Part shown: piece by piece, positions 26,388-35,301 of the stretch
Layout of the letters: each line of letters begins with the position of its first letter
Position numbering within the stretch: position 1 is the stretch's first letter
Origin: Variovorax sp. 679
GTDB taxonomy: Bacteria > Pseudomonadota > Gammaproteobacteria > Burkholderiales > Burkholderiaceae_C
Assembly (NCBI RefSeq): GCF_003952185.1
Contig: NZ_RXFS01000002.1
Location: forward strand, 124,001-188,000
Direction: 5' to 3'
Length of the DNA: 64,000 nt
Made by a program: the position numbers and the translations under genes
Notes under the pieces: generated by a model
The model's database searches: none
What the model saw: only the letters and a program-made list of their open reading frames with translations
Told to the model about the DNA's origin: nothing

Positions 26388-26867
26388 ATGGCTGAAGAAC
26401 AACCCATCGAATCGCATCGCTTCGTCGATGACTACCTTCCCGCGCTGCTGGCGCAGGCCAGCCAGCTGATCTCTTCTGAGTTCCACGAGGTGGCGCGCCA
26501 GCAGGGCTTCTCCGTGTCGGAGTGGCGCGTGATGGCATCGCTCGCAGGCAGCGAGCCGATCAGCATCGGCCAGCTCGCGCAGGTGACCGTGACCAAGCAG
26601 CCCACGGTGACGCGGCTGCTGGACCGCATGGAAGCGCGCGGACAGGTCGAGCGCCTGCCCCACGAGAGTGATCGCCGCATCACGCTGGTGCGCATCACGC
26701 GCAAGGGCCTGAAGGCGGTCGAGCACCTGATGGAACTGGCGCGCGAGCATGAACGGCGCGTGCTCGAGCCCTTCGGGTTGCGACGCGCCGAAGAGCTCAA
26801 GCAGACGCTGCGGCAGATGATCGACCTGCACGTGCATGTGCCGGTCGAGGAGCCGGAAGAAGACTGA
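26388..26867 (+). CDS. MarR-family transcriptional regulator, divergent from catabolic operon
   Basis: A 159-residue MarR protein: dimerisation helix at the N-terminus (DDYLPALLAQASQLISSEFH), HTH around SEWRVMASLAG...SIGQLAQVTVTKQPTVTRLLDRME, and wing with HESDRRITLVRITRKG. The divergent placement beside the first gene of the 25-kb run makes it the prime candidate for the substrate-sensing repressor. Variovorax auxin catabolism is reported to be under such a MarR. The other MarR in the locus (1159) differs in length and sequence. Confidence 0.9.
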   Translation: MAEEQPIESHRFVDDYLPALLAQASQLISSEFHEVARQQGFSVSEWRVMASLAGSEPISIGQLAQVTVTKQPTVTRLLDRMEARGQVERLPHESDRRITLVRITRKGLKAVEHLMELAREHERRVLEPFGLRRAEELKQTLRQMIDLHVHVPVEEPEED

Positions 26868-26885
26868 GCGCGATCGCCCGCCGGC

Positions 26886-27770
26886 TCAGAGGCGGGGCAC
26901 GAGCACCGCGCGACCGCGATGGCCACGCTGCGTGATCCAGTCAAGCGCGGCGGCCGCGTCGGCAAGCGCAAAAAGCTGCACTTCCAGATGCAGGCGGCCA
27001 TCGGCCAACCTCTCCAGCAGCCCGGGCGCGGCGACACGGCCCGCGACTTCACGTCGAAACATGTTGAGAGGCAGAAGCGCAACGTCACGTTGCAGGAAGT
27101 GCGCGATGTCGAGCGAAAGCGTCGGGCCGGCGGTGTAGCCGATCAGCACGGCACGCCCGCCGGGCCGCACCGACGGCAGCGTCCTGGCGAGCACATCTCC
27201 GCCGACGGTATCGATCAGCAGATCGGCACTGGCAGCGAGAGGCGGTGCGGCATCTGGAATCACCGCTGTCGCCGTGCAACCGGCCTCCCGTGCGAGTTGC
27301 ATCACGAGCGAGCCGACGGCGCCGCTCGCACCGGCCACCAGCACCTGTTCGCCGGCTTGCAGCTTCGCGACTTCGTGCAGCGCCACCCATGCCGAGGTAG
27401 TCGGCGAGAAGAACGCCGCACCGAGCGTCATCGGAACGGCGTCGGGCAGCGGGCCCAGTGCTTCGTCTGGCGCGTCGATCTGCTCGCACCAGGTGCCGTC
27501 GAAGAGTGTGCCCAGCCCGCTGCCGCGAAGCCAAACGCGCTGGCCGACGCCGTAGCGCCCGCTCGCAATGACCACGCCCGCGGCTTCCACGCCAGGCGTA
27601 TAGGGCAACGGCGGATGACGCAGGAAGCTCCCGCGCCACACGGTGCGGTCGATGTGACCGACCGTCGCGGCCTCCATGCGCACGATGGTGCGGCCCGGCC
27701 GAGCGACGGGATCGGCAACATCCTCCAGCACTGGCACCGTGTTGAATCCGTGAATGCGCACGGCCTTCAC
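26886..27770 (-). CDS. Zinc-independent quinone-oxidoreductase-like MDR protein
   Basis: A 294-residue medium-chain dehydrogenase/reductase. The GroES-like N-terminal domain starts KAVRIHGFNTVPVLEDV; the NADPH site is VAGASGAVGSLVMQLA. No structural or catalytic zinc cysteine cluster is evident, as in quinone reductases. It starts with GTG overlapping the TGA of the alpha/beta hydrolase (GTGA). At about 294 residues it is slightly short for the family. Last gene of the four-gene operon that begins at 30631; substrate unknown. Confidence 0.8.
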   Translation of the reverse strand: MKAVRIHGFNTVPVLEDVADPVARPGRTIVRMEAATVGHIDRTVWRGSFLRHPPLPYTPGVEAAGVVIASGRYGVGQRVWLRGSGLGTLFDGTWCEQIDAPDEALGPLPDAVPMTLGAAFFSPTTSAWVALHEVAKLQAGEQVLVAGASGAVGSLVMQLAREAGCTATAVIPDAAPPLAASADLLIDTVGGDVLARTLPSVRPGGRAVLIGYTAGPTLSLDIAHFLQRDVALLPLNMFRREVAGRVAAPGLLERLADGRLHLEVQLFALADAAAALDWITQRGHRGRAVLVPRL

Positions 27771-28567
27771 GGCAGCGTCGCCAGAAAGTCGAGCACCGCC
27801 TGTGCAAAGGCTTCGGGCATCTGGTCGGGCAGCGGCACCATGCCGCCCTCGATGTCGACGATCCGCGCCTGCGGCAGGTGATGCTGCAATTCGACGGCAT
27901 GCGGCGAGGCGAATGGGTCTTCGGTAGCGCGAACGATCAGCACGGGCTGCACGACGCGGCCGATGCACTCTTCCATGCGGTACGACGCAACGGCGCGATG
28001 GCCTTCCTCGACGCGCGCGACCTTCAATGCATCGAGCACGAAGGCCTCGAGCAGGTCGGGGCGTCCCGGTGGATAGAAGCCCTGGCGCTTCTGCCACAGA
28101 GCCGCAAGATGCGATCCATCATCGCTGGGCGCCACTTCGTCGATGGGCGGGCGTTGTGCCCGCGCCTTGCGAAACGGTTCGTCGGTGTACGGCGTGGAGG
28201 ACAGCACCAGGCTGCGAACGCGCTCCGGGAACGCCGCCGCGAGCTCGACCGCGATGACGCCGCCGGTGTGATGCCCTACCACATCGACCTGAGCGACGCC
28301 AAGTGCATCGAGCAGCTCGCAGGCCACGCGCGCCCATTGCCCGATGCTCGCGGGCACGCCTCCATCGGCCGAGTCGCCGAAGCCCGCCGTGTCCATCGCG
28401 ATGGCGCGGCGATGCATGCCGATCAGCGGCAGCACCGCGCGATACTCGGCCCAACTGCGCGGCGACTGGTGCAGCAGCAGCACGGCCGGCGCCCTGAAAT
28501 CGTTTCCGCACGCCGCGTAGTGCACCTGCCCCACCGACAGCTCGGCAAAGGCGCGGCGGATGCTCAT
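27767..28567 (-). CDS. Alpha/beta hydrolase-fold protein lacking serine nucleophile and catalytic histidine
   Basis: A 266-residue alpha/beta hydrolase fold with LLLHQSPRSW (oxyanion HQSP region) and MDTAGFGDS. The nucleophile elbow reads GHHTGG (98-103), with histidine at the position of the usual serine. Near the C-terminus EGGMVPLP has methionine 243 where the catalytic histidine normally is. So it is unlikely to be an ordinary esterase; members of this fold also act as cofactor-free lyases or dioxygenases. The ATG overlaps the stop of the hydroxyacyl-CoA dehydrogenase gene. Confidence 0.75.
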   Translation of the reverse strand: MSIRRAFAELSVGQVHYAACGNDFRAPAVLLLHQSPRSWAEYRAVLPLIGMHRRAIAMDTAGFGDSADGGVPASIGQWARVACELLDALGVAQVDVVGHHTGGVIAVELAAAFPERVRSLVLSSTPYTDEPFRKARAQRPPIDEVAPSDDGSHLAALWQKRQGFYPPGRPDLLEAFVLDALKVARVEEGHRAVASYRMEECIGRVVQPVLIVRATEDPFASPHAVELQHHLPQARIVDIEGGMVPLPDQMPEAFAQAVLDFLATLP

Positions 28568-29568
28568 GACAAGGTCTCGTCGGCAGGTGCGCGCCACAGG
28601 CCAGCGTGCCGCAGTTCGCCGAGCGTGCGCGAGAGCACGTCGCGCCGGTAGGCAGCAACATCGCGACCTTCGTAGTCGTAGAAGCCGCCGCCGCTCTTCA
28701 GGCCGAGCCGTCCCTGTTCGACCATGCGCCCGACGATGGCCGGTGCGGTGTAGCGGCCGGCATCGAGCGAGGCCGACATCTCGCGGCTTGCGTGATGCAG
28801 GATGTCGCAGCCGCCGAAGTCGATGAACTCGACCACGCCCAGCGCCGCGAAGCGCAGGCCCAGGCCGTAGCGCGTGGCCTTGTCGATTTCCTCGGCGGAG
28901 GCGGCGCCCTCCTCGATCATTCGCGCGGCTTCGTTCATCACCAGCGCCTGCAGGCGCGGCACGATGTAGCCCGGCGACGCGCCGCAGACCACGGGCAGCT
29001 TGCCGATCTCTTCCATCAGCGCCTTGGTGCGCGCGAGCACGGCGGCATTGGTGCCGGGGTGGCAGCTCAGCTCGACCACCGGGATCACATAGGCCGGATT
29101 GAGCCAGTGCATGTTGAGGAAGCGTTCCGGCAGCCGCACCAATGACGCGAGCTGCGTTACGAGGATGCTGCTGGTGGTCGAGGTGAGGATCGCGTCGTCG
29201 CGGCAATGGCGGTTGATGTGCTCGAAGGCCTCGCGCTTGGCTTCCATGGTTTCCGGCACGCCCTCGAACACGAGTTCGGCGGCAGCCAGCGCGCGCGGTG
29301 CGGCCGCGGCGTCGACGATATCCACGCGCGCGGCGATCCGCTCGATCTGCGATGCATCGATCACGCCGAGCTGCGCAAGGCCGGAGAGACTGGACTCGAT
29401 CTCGGCCCTGGCTTCGTCGCGCAGCCGCTGCCATGCGTCGTCACTGCGCTGGCGCAGGTCGATCAGCGAAATGCGGTGGCCGGCGTATGCGAACGCGATG
29501 GCGATGCCGCGCCCCATGCGGCCCGCGCCGACCGCGGCGAACCTGGGGAGCACGGCGTCATTCGCCAT
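28564..29568 (-). CDS. 3-hydroxyacyl-CoA dehydrogenase family protein
   Basis: A 334-residue single-function enzyme. The NAD motif is GAGRMG (14-19); TSTTSSILVTQLA and the active-site stretch NMHWLNPAYVIPVVE keep the expected histidine and glutamate. The C-terminal dimerisation domain ends LGLKSGGGFYDY, a hallmark. It oxidises an L-3-hydroxyacyl-CoA or a related 3-hydroxy acid. It overlaps the upstream opine-dehydrogenase-like gene by 11 bases. No thiolase or hydratase accompanies it in this operon, so the substrate may not be a classic beta-oxidation intermediate. Confidence 0.87.
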   Translation of the reverse strand: MANDAVLPRFAAVGAGRMGRGIAIAFAYAGHRISLIDLRQRSDDAWQRLRDEARAEIESSLSGLAQLGVIDASQIERIAARVDIVDAAAAPRALAAAELVFEGVPETMEAKREAFEHINRHCRDDAILTSTTSSILVTQLASLVRLPERFLNMHWLNPAYVIPVVELSCHPGTNAAVLARTKALMEEIGKLPVVCGASPGYIVPRLQALVMNEAARMIEEGAASAEEIDKATRYGLGLRFAALGVVEFIDFGGCDILHHASREMSASLDAGRYTAPAIVGRMVEQGRLGLKSGGGFYDYEGRDVAAYRRDVLSRTLGELRHAGLWRAPADETLS

Positions 29569-30631
29569 CGTGCAGCCTCTGCTGGAGTTGTGCCGTGCTC
29601 AGGCCGGCGAGACCCAGGCTTTCGAAGGTGCGAGGCCCGCGCCGCAGATCGCGTCCGAGGAAGCCGCCGACGATGGCCAGCAGGCCATGGGCGATGGGTG
29701 CGTCCACGCCTGCATGGCGCGCGGCCGAGGCGAGGAATGCGAGGCCGAGTTCGGTGTCCTCGGTGATGTAGCGGTGCGTGTGCAGGTCGATGTTCTCGCG
29801 CCAGTCACCCGACTTGACGAGTTGCTTGTGCGCGTCGCCGTACATCCACTTGTCGTTGTTGTAGTGATCGGCCAGCGGATAGTGCGGCGCCCCCTGCCCG
29901 AAGGCCTCGCGCACGGCGATGCGCTCCTGGTCGAGCCGGTCAGTCACGTCGCGCACGGCGCGCTGCGTGCCTTCGTTGTGGATGTCCCAGCGCTCGAAGT
30001 GCTGCAGCGGCGCGGCGTTCATCACCATCAGCGGAGGGTGGATGACGGGGCCGGCATTCATCAGCGCACCCGAAAGTGCGTCGCCGCAGCCATGCACGGC
30101 CGGATAGGCCTTGCGGATCACCTCGATGGCCTGCGCCTCCTTGCGGGCCGGATACACGCCCGTCGGCAGTCGGATGGCGCGAATGGTGACGTTGACTTCG
30201 CGCTCGCCATGCTTGCGCGCCAGATAAGGCAAGGTGCCGGTCTCGGCCCAGGCGACGTCGGCACGGCTGCCGGCGTCCTTCACCGTCTTCGCCATCACGT
30301 AGCTGCCGAAGGTGCCCGGCGGAAGGAACACGACCTGTCCGTCGGCCAAGTGCGGAGCCATCGCGATCGCGATGTCGTGCTGGGCGATGGCGGGCGTGGG
30401 GATGACGATCAGCTCGGCGCCCTTCAGGGCCGCGCCGATGTCGGCAGTGGCGAGTGCGATGGGCACCTCGCGCGCGCCGTCGGCGTCCTTCAGGGTGATT
30501 GCACCGGCGCGCACCAGCGGCTCGAGCGCGGCGGCGTCGCGGCGCCACAGGCGCACTTCATGGCCGGTTTCAGACAGGTCCGCGGCAGCCGCATAGGCGC
30601 CGTGGCCACCTCCAAGAATCGCAATTTTCAT
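29558..30631 (-). CDS. NAD/NADP octopine dehydrogenase family protein
   Basis: A 357-residue protein with an N-terminal Rossmann fold (ILGGGHGAYAAAADL) and the C-terminal helical domain of the octopine/nopaline dehydrogenase family (PF02317), including GPVIHPPLMVMNA with the family histidine. Such enzymes couple an amino acid with a 2-oxo acid to form an opine or oxidise the opine back. First gene of its operon, about 58 bases after an operator-like inverted repeat. No Shine-Dalgarno is visible. In this context it could open a catabolic route for an N-linked or hydroxy acid; the substrate is unknown. Confidence 0.8.
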   Translation of the reverse strand: MKIAILGGGHGAYAAAADLSETGHEVRLWRRDAAALEPLVRAGAITLKDADGAREVPIALATADIGAALKGAELIVIPTPAIAQHDIAIAMAPHLADGQVVFLPPGTFGSYVMAKTVKDAGSRADVAWAETGTLPYLARKHGEREVNVTIRAIRLPTGVYPARKEAQAIEVIRKAYPAVHGCGDALSGALMNAGPVIHPPLMVMNAAPLQHFERWDIHNEGTQRAVRDVTDRLDQERIAVREAFGQGAPHYPLADHYNNDKWMYGDAHKQLVKSGDWRENIDLHTHRYITEDTELGLAFLASAARHAGVDAPIAHGLLAIVGGFLGRDLRRGPRTFESLGLAGLSTAQLQQRLHDGE

Positions 30632-30688
30632 GTCGAAAGTCGAAAAGCAGGTGTCGATAAACCGGCGGCCGAAGGTCGGACCCGGAAG

Positions 30689-30712
30689 AAGTAATGCGCC
30701 ATTACATTACTT
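30689..30712. promoter_or_regulatory. Operator-like inverted repeat before the opine-dehydrogenase operon
   Basis: AAGTAATG (30689-30696) and CATTACTT (30705-30712) are perfect 8-base inverted arms with an 8-base spacer. A second, nested repeat GTAATG-CGC-CATTAC (30691-30705) shares the left arm. It lies about 58 bases upstream of the first gene of the operon. Size and symmetry suit a dimeric repressor, but no regulator gene is adjacent, so the regulator would act from elsewhere. Confidence 0.5.
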
Positions 30713-30774
30713 TTCATCGATTCAGGTGTCAATCAAATTCAACGACACCCGACTGCTCGGAAACCCGAAATGAA

Positions 30775-30805
30775 AAAGCCCGCGTTCGTGAGAAGCGCGG
30801 GCTTT
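30775..30805 (-). terminator. Rho-independent terminator of the RNA helicase gene
   Basis: Arms AAAGCCCGCG (30775-30784) and CGCGGGCTTT (30796-30805) form a 10-bp stem with an 11-base loop. Read on the minus strand the stem is followed by TTTTTCATTT. It lies 35 bases after the helicase stop. Confidence 0.85.
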
Positions 30806-30840
30806 CGGAGAGGAGCGACTATCAGGCCGCCCTGGAAGGA

Positions 30841-32727
30841 TCAGCGGCTGGGCTTGAACGCACGCTTTTGCGCGTCGCGGGGCACGAACACCTTGCCCGG
30901 GCCGCCGTGGCCGGCACCGTTGCCGCGGGGCGCGAAGCCCTCGCGCGGTGCGAAGCCGCCGTCGCCGCGGCCACCGCCATGACCGTGACCGCCGCGCGGA
31001 GCGCTGTCGCCCCAGCCCGGCTTGCGGCCGTAGCCACCGCCGTTGTTGCCGCCTTCGTCACGGCCGCCGCCGAAACCGGCGTTCTGGCCCTGGAAGCCAC
31101 CACGCGGACCCGGTGCGGCCGGACCGCGCGAATTGCGGTCGTTGAAGCCGCTGGCGCCGGCATAGCCGCCGCCGTTGCCGCCGCGATAGCCACCACCGCC
31201 GCCACCGAACTTGCGGTCGCGCGAATGGTTGTCGCCACGGCCGCCGCGGAATTCACCTTGCGGCGGACGCGATTGCGGCATGCGCTGTTGCGGTTCCATG
31301 CCCGGCACCACTTCGGCCTTGAACTGCTGGCGGCTGTAGTGCTCGATGTCCATGATCCTGCGGCGATCACGGAACTCGGCGAAGGTGACGGCGATACCGT
31401 CGCGGCCGGCACGGCCGGTGCGACCGATGCGGTGGGTGTAGTCCTCGGCCTTCATCGGCAGGCCGAAGTTGAAGACATGGGTGATGGTCGGCACGTCGAT
31501 GCCGCGGGCAGCGACGTCGGTGGCCACCAGGATCTGCACCTGGCCCTGGCGCAGCGCCATCAGGCGACGGTTGCGCAGGCCCTGGCTCAGCGCGCCGTGC
31601 AGCGCGACGGCGCTGAAGCCGTCTTGTTGCAGGTCGTTGGCAAGACCGTCGCACTCGACCTGCGTGCTCGCGAACACGATGGCCTGGTTGATGCTGGTGT
31701 CACGCAGCCAGTGATCGAGCAGCTTGCGCTTGTGCTGGGCGTTGTCGGCCCAGAACAGCACCTGCTTGATGTTGGCGTGCTTTTCCTGCGGGCTGTCGAT
31801 GGTCACGCGCTGCGGCTCGCGCATCACGCGGGCGGCCAGTTGCTGGATGCGCGGCGCGAAGGTGGCGCTGAACATCATGGTCTGGTGGCGCTCGATGGTG
31901 AGCTGGTTGACTTCGGCCAGGTCGTCTGCAAAGCCGAGGTCGAGCATGCGGTCTGCTTCGTCGACCACCAGGAATTTGACCTGGTCGAGCTTGATCTGCA
32001 TCGAGCGCTGCAGGTCGAGCAGACGACCCGGCGTGGCAACGACGAGGTCGGCGTTCTGCAGGCGGGCGATCTGGAGCTGGTAGGGCATGCCGCCCACCAC
32101 GTTGGCAATGCGCAGGCCGCGGCAGTGGCGAACCAGTTCGATGGCGTCGTGCGCGACTTGCTGCGCGAGTTCGCGCGTCGGGCACAGCACGAGGGCGCCG
32201 GGGGTGGCGGCCTTGAAATGGCGGGCGTTGGTCGGGTCCTTGCGCTTCGCCTTCTTGGGCGGGGCTTCGCCGCGGGCTGCGGCTTCAGCGGCCAGGCGCT
32301 GGAACTCAGCCTTGGCTTCGGCTTCTGCCTCGGCCTGGCGCTTGATCAGCGTGTGCAGCACCGGCAGCAGGAAGGCAGCGGTCTTGCCCGAGCCGGTCTG
32401 GCTGGAGACCATCAGGTCGACGAAACGCGTCGACTTGGCCGCGCCATCCTGGTCGCCCATGGCGATCGGAACGACCTTTTCCTGCACGGCGGTGGGCTGG
32501 GTGAAGCCCATGTCAGCCACGGCGGCGATCAGCTCGGGCGCGAGGCCCAGCTTGACGAAGCCGTTGGGCTTGGCGGGTTCTTCGGCCGCGGTCGCTTCGG
32601 AGGCGTCTGCGTCGAGCGCCTCGAGGATGGGCGCCTCGGACACGGCGTCCGTGGCAGCGGTGAATTCGTTATGGGTAGCGGATTGCACAGGCGCGAACTC
32701 GCCCTGCGCTTCAAAAGCGTCGGTCAT
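30841..32727 (-). CDS. rhlE: DEAD-box ATP-dependent RNA helicase, RhlE type
   Basis: A 628-residue DEAD-box helicase. The Q motif (GFTQPTAVQEKVVP), SSQTGSGKT, PTRELAQQ, TPGRLLDL, VVDEADRMLD, SAT, and HRIGRTGRAGRDG are all present. A charged insertion rich in alanine and glutamate sits between motifs I and Ia. The last 140 or so residues are a glycine/arginine-rich RGG tail, likely to bind RNA loosely. It acts in RNA remodelling, ribosome assembly or RNA decay. The ATG at 32727 fits the family; a 255-bp leader precedes it and a hairpin terminator follows. Confidence 0.9.
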   Translation of the reverse strand: MTDAFEAQGEFAPVQSATHNEFTAATDAVSEAPILEALDADASEATAAEEPAKPNGFVKLGLAPELIAAVADMGFTQPTAVQEKVVPIAMGDQDGAAKSTRFVDLMVSSQTGSGKTAAFLLPVLHTLIKRQAEAEAEAKAEFQRLAAEAAARGEAPPKKAKRKDPTNARHFKAATPGALVLCPTRELAQQVAHDAIELVRHCRGLRIANVVGGMPYQLQIARLQNADLVVATPGRLLDLQRSMQIKLDQVKFLVVDEADRMLDLGFADDLAEVNQLTIERHQTMMFSATFAPRIQQLAARVMREPQRVTIDSPQEKHANIKQVLFWADNAQHKRKLLDHWLRDTSINQAIVFASTQVECDGLANDLQQDGFSAVALHGALSQGLRNRRLMALRQGQVQILVATDVAARGIDVPTITHVFNFGLPMKAEDYTHRIGRTGRAGRDGIAVTFAEFRDRRRIMDIEHYSRQQFKAEVVPGMEPQQRMPQSRPPQGEFRGGRGDNHSRDRKFGGGGGGYRGGNGGGYAGASGFNDRNSRGPAAPGPRGGFQGQNAGFGGGRDEGGNNGGGYGRKPGWGDSAPRGGHGHGGGRGDGGFAPREGFAPRGNGAGHGGPGKVFVPRDAQKRAFKPSR

Positions 32728-32982
32728 GAATGTCAATCTCAAACGCGAGCGCTGCCGTAGGCGGCGCCCCGTTGGTGGTTAAAAACATCAACCATCCAAC
32801 GACATTCAACTTCGGGCTGGTACCCGAGGCTGCGGCCCTTTTTGATCAGCGAATGCGATCGGGCGCGGTGTGCAAGATAGGGAGATGCAAGAGACGCTGG
32901 CCGGGCTTGAAATACCTTCCCGATCAGCGAAGCCTGCGATTATGGCACGGATTCGGGTTTTCACCTAATCCGTGGCCTTGAC
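32728..32982 (-). promoter_or_regulatory. Long leader region of the RNA helicase gene
   Basis: 255 bp between orn and the helicase gene. It holds a stem-loop (32769-32798) with arms GTTGGTGG and CCATCCAAC, one bulge. No clear -35/-10 pair was recognised. Long leaders are usual for helicase genes that are regulated by cold or autoregulated; that is only a possibility here. Confidence 0.3.
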
Positions 32983-33579
32983 TCAATCCGTGAGGCGCAA
33001 AAAGGTCTCTCTGTAGTGCGCCAGTTCCTCGATGGACTCGTGCACATCGGCCAGCGCAGTGTGCGCCTGCTGCTTCTTGAAACTGTTGTAGGCCGCGGGC
33101 TTCCAGCGCTTGGCCAACTCCTTGAGGGTGCTGACGTCGAGGTTGCGGTAGTGGAAATACGCCTCCAGTTTGGGCATGAACTTGACCAGGAAACGCCGGT
33201 CCTGGCCGATGGTGTTGCCGCACATCGGCGAGCCGCTGCGCGGAATGTACTTGGCGATGAATTCCAGCAATTGCTGTTCGGCGGCGGCTTCGTCGATGGT
33301 GGAGGCCTTGACCTTGTCGATCAGGCCGCTGCGGCCGTGGGTGCCCTTGTTCCAGGCATCCATGCCGTCGAGCACGGCATCGCTTTGGTGAATGACGAGC
33401 ACGGGGCCGTCGATGCGGGGGGTGAGGTCGGGGCCGGTGACGACCACGGCGATTTCGAGCAGGCGCTCTTTTTCGGGGTCGAGACCGCTCATTTCGCAGT
33501 CCAGCCAGACCAGGTTCTGGTCGCTTTTCTTCAGGGTGGGCGCGGCTGCGGGGGGCGTCGGGTCGAGGGATTCGGGCAT
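32983..33579 (-). CDS. orn: Oligoribonuclease
   Basis: A 198-residue DEDDh exonuclease. Motifs are [12 protein letters not shown] (Exo I), the [11 protein letters not shown] region (Exo II), and [14 protein letters not shown] (Exo III). Orn hydrolyses RNAs of 2-5 nucleotides in the cytoplasm and is usually essential. The N-terminal dozen residues ([14 protein letters not shown]) extend beyond the usual start and may be poorly conserved. Divergent from the protease gene at 33639. Confidence 0.95.
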   Translation of the reverse strand: MPESLDPTPPAAAPTLKKSDQNLVWLDCEMSGLDPEKERLLEIAVVVTGPDLTPRIDGPVLVIHQSDAVLDGMDAWNKGTHGRSGLIDKVKASTIDEAAAEQQLLEFIAKYIPRSGSPMCGNTIGQDRRFLVKFMPKLEAYFHYRNLDVSTLKELAKRWKPAAYNSFKKQQAHTALADVHESIEELAHYRETFLRLTD

Positions 33580-33638
33580 CGCAGGATTGTCGTCGAAGGG
33601 CTGCGGCCCCAGATAGCGGGGGCTAAACTCACCGACCC

Positions 33639-34901
33639 ATGTCCTATTCGCTCATCTTCACCATCGCCTTTGCGGCCGCATTGGTTGCGGGCCTGCTCGT
33701 GAAGTTCTGGCTGGCCTCGCGGCAGGTGCGCCATGTAGCGCGACACCGCGGCGCCGTGCCGGCCGCCTTCGCGCAGACCATCACCCTCGCCGCCCACCAG
33801 AAGGCTGCCGACTACACCATCGCCAAGGCACGCTTCGGCCTGGTCGAGATGGCCTGGAGCGCAGCGCTGCTGCTGGGCTGGACGCTGCTCGGCGGCCTCG
33901 ACGTGCTCAACAGGCTCCTGCTGGCCTGGATCGGCGGTGGCATGGTGCAGCAACTGGCACTGCTGGCAGCCTTCGCGGCCATCGGCGGGTTGCTCGAGTT
34001 GCCCTTCACGCTGTGGCAAACATTCAGGCTCGAGGAGCGCTTCGGCTTCAACAAGATGACCTGGAAGCTCTGGCTGGCCGACGCACTCAAGTCGATGCTG
34101 CTGGGCGCGGTGATCGGCCTGCCGATCGCGGCGCTGATCCTCTGGCTCATGGGTACGGCCGGACAACTGTGGTGGCTATGGGCCTGGGGCGCGTGGATGG
34201 GCTTCAACCTGCTGCTGATGCTGATCTACCCGACCTTCATCGCCCCTTTGTTCAACAAGTTCAAGCCGCTCGACGACCCCACGCTCAAGGAGCGCGTCAC
34301 GGCCCTGATGAAGCGCTGCGGCTTCGCGGCCAAGGGCCTGTTCGTTATGGACGGCAGCACGCGCAGCGCGCACGCCAATGCGTACTTCACCGGCTTCGGC
34401 GCCAGCAAGCGCGTGGTGTTCTACGACACGCTGCTGCGCCAGCTCAATGCCGGCGAGGTGGAGGCCGTGCTCGCGCACGAGCTGGGCCACTTCAAGCACC
34501 GTCATATCGTGAAGCGGCTGATCGCAATGTTCGCCCTGAGCCTGGCTGGGTTCGCGTTGCTGGGCTGGGTGTCGACGCAAGTCTGGTTCTATACGGGCCT
34601 GGGCGTGCAACCCAACATGGCGGCGCCCAACAGTGCGCTGGCGCTGCTGCTCTTCATGCTCGCCGTGCCGGTGTTCGGCTTCTTCGTCGCACCGCTGTCC
34701 GCCCTGACGTCGCGCAAGCACGAGTTCGAGGCCGACGCCTACGCCGTGGCACAGACCAGCGGCGCCGACCTGTCGGCCGCCCTGCTCAAGCTCTACCAGG
34801 ACAACGCGTCGACGCTCACGCCCGACCCGGTGTTCGTCAAGTTCTACTACTCGCACCCTCCGGCTTCAGAGCGCCTCGCGCGCATGGCGACGGCAGCCTG
34901 A
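33639..34901 (+). CDS. M48 family membrane metalloprotease, Ste24/CAAX type
   Basis: A 420-residue integral membrane protease of the Ste24 (CAAX protease 1) subgroup of M48. HELGH (280-284) gives the two zinc histidines and catalytic glutamate, and EFEADAYA further on supplies the third zinc ligand. Several hydrophobic helices come before and after. The N-terminal half includes [10 protein letters not shown], conserved in the Ste24 group. Bacterial members probably degrade membrane or mislocalised proteins. It heads a plus-strand cluster with phhB and rsgA. Confidence 0.9.
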   Translation: MSYSLIFTIAFAAALVAGLLVKFWLASRQVRHVARHRGAVPAAFAQTITLAAHQKAADYTIAKARFGLVEMAWSAALLLGWTLLGGLDVLNRLLLAWIGGGMVQQLALLAAFAAIGGLLELPFTLWQTFRLEERFGFNKMTWKLWLADALKSMLLGAVIGLPIAALILWLMGTAGQLWWLWAWGAWMGFNLLLMLIYPTFIAPLFNKFKPLDDPTLKERVTALMKRCGFAAKGLFVMDGSTRSAHANAYFTGFGASKRVVFYDTLLRQLNAGEVEAVLAHELGHFKHRHIVKRLIAMFALSLAGFALLGWVSTQVWFYTGLGVQPNMAAPNSALALLLFMLAVPVFGFFVAPLSALTSRKHEFEADAYAVAQTSGADLSAALLKLYQDNASTLTPDPVFVKFYYSHPPASERLARMATAA

Positions 34902-34932
34902 TCCGACCACCCTCATTTCGAAGAAGCCCATC

Positions 34933-35286
34933 ATGAGCAGCATGTTCAAGCCCAAGGACTGGAAGAACCTCCCTCCCCGCAAGGCGCTGAGCGCCACCGA
35001 GATCGTGTCCGGCCTGGCGCGCCTCGACGGCTGGAAGCTCACCGGCGATGGCACCAATGTCGCCATCGAAAAAACCTTCAGCTTCGCCAATTACTTCGAG
35101 ACCATCGCCTTCGTGAACGCGCTGGCCTTCGTGGCGCACACGCAGGACCACCACCCCGATCTGTCGGTGCACTACAACCGCTGCGTGGTGCGCTTCAACA
35201 CGCACGACGTGGGCGGCCTGTCGGTCACCGATTTCGACTGCGCCCGCCAGGCCGATGCGCTGGTCGCGGCTGCCCCCGCCGCATGA
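34933..35286 (+). CDS. phhB: 4a-hydroxytetrahydrobiopterin dehydratase (pterin-4a-carbinolamine dehydratase)
   Basis: A 117-residue PCD/DCoH protein. The pterin-binding signature is in HTQDHHPDLSVHYNRCVVRFNTHDVGGLS, where paired histidines do the dehydration. It recycles the pterin cofactor of phenylalanine hydroxylase. No hydroxylase gene is in the window. It lies 31 bases after the protease and 15 bases before rsgA, an arrangement probably of housekeeping origin. Confidence 0.93.
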   Translation: MSSMFKPKDWKNLPPRKALSATEIVSGLARLDGWKLTGDGTNVAIEKTFSFANYFETIAFVNALAFVAHTQDHHPDLSVHYNRCVVRFNTHDVGGLSVTDFDCARQADALVAAAPAA

Positions 35287-35301
35287 CGACGGGACGCGCC
35301 C

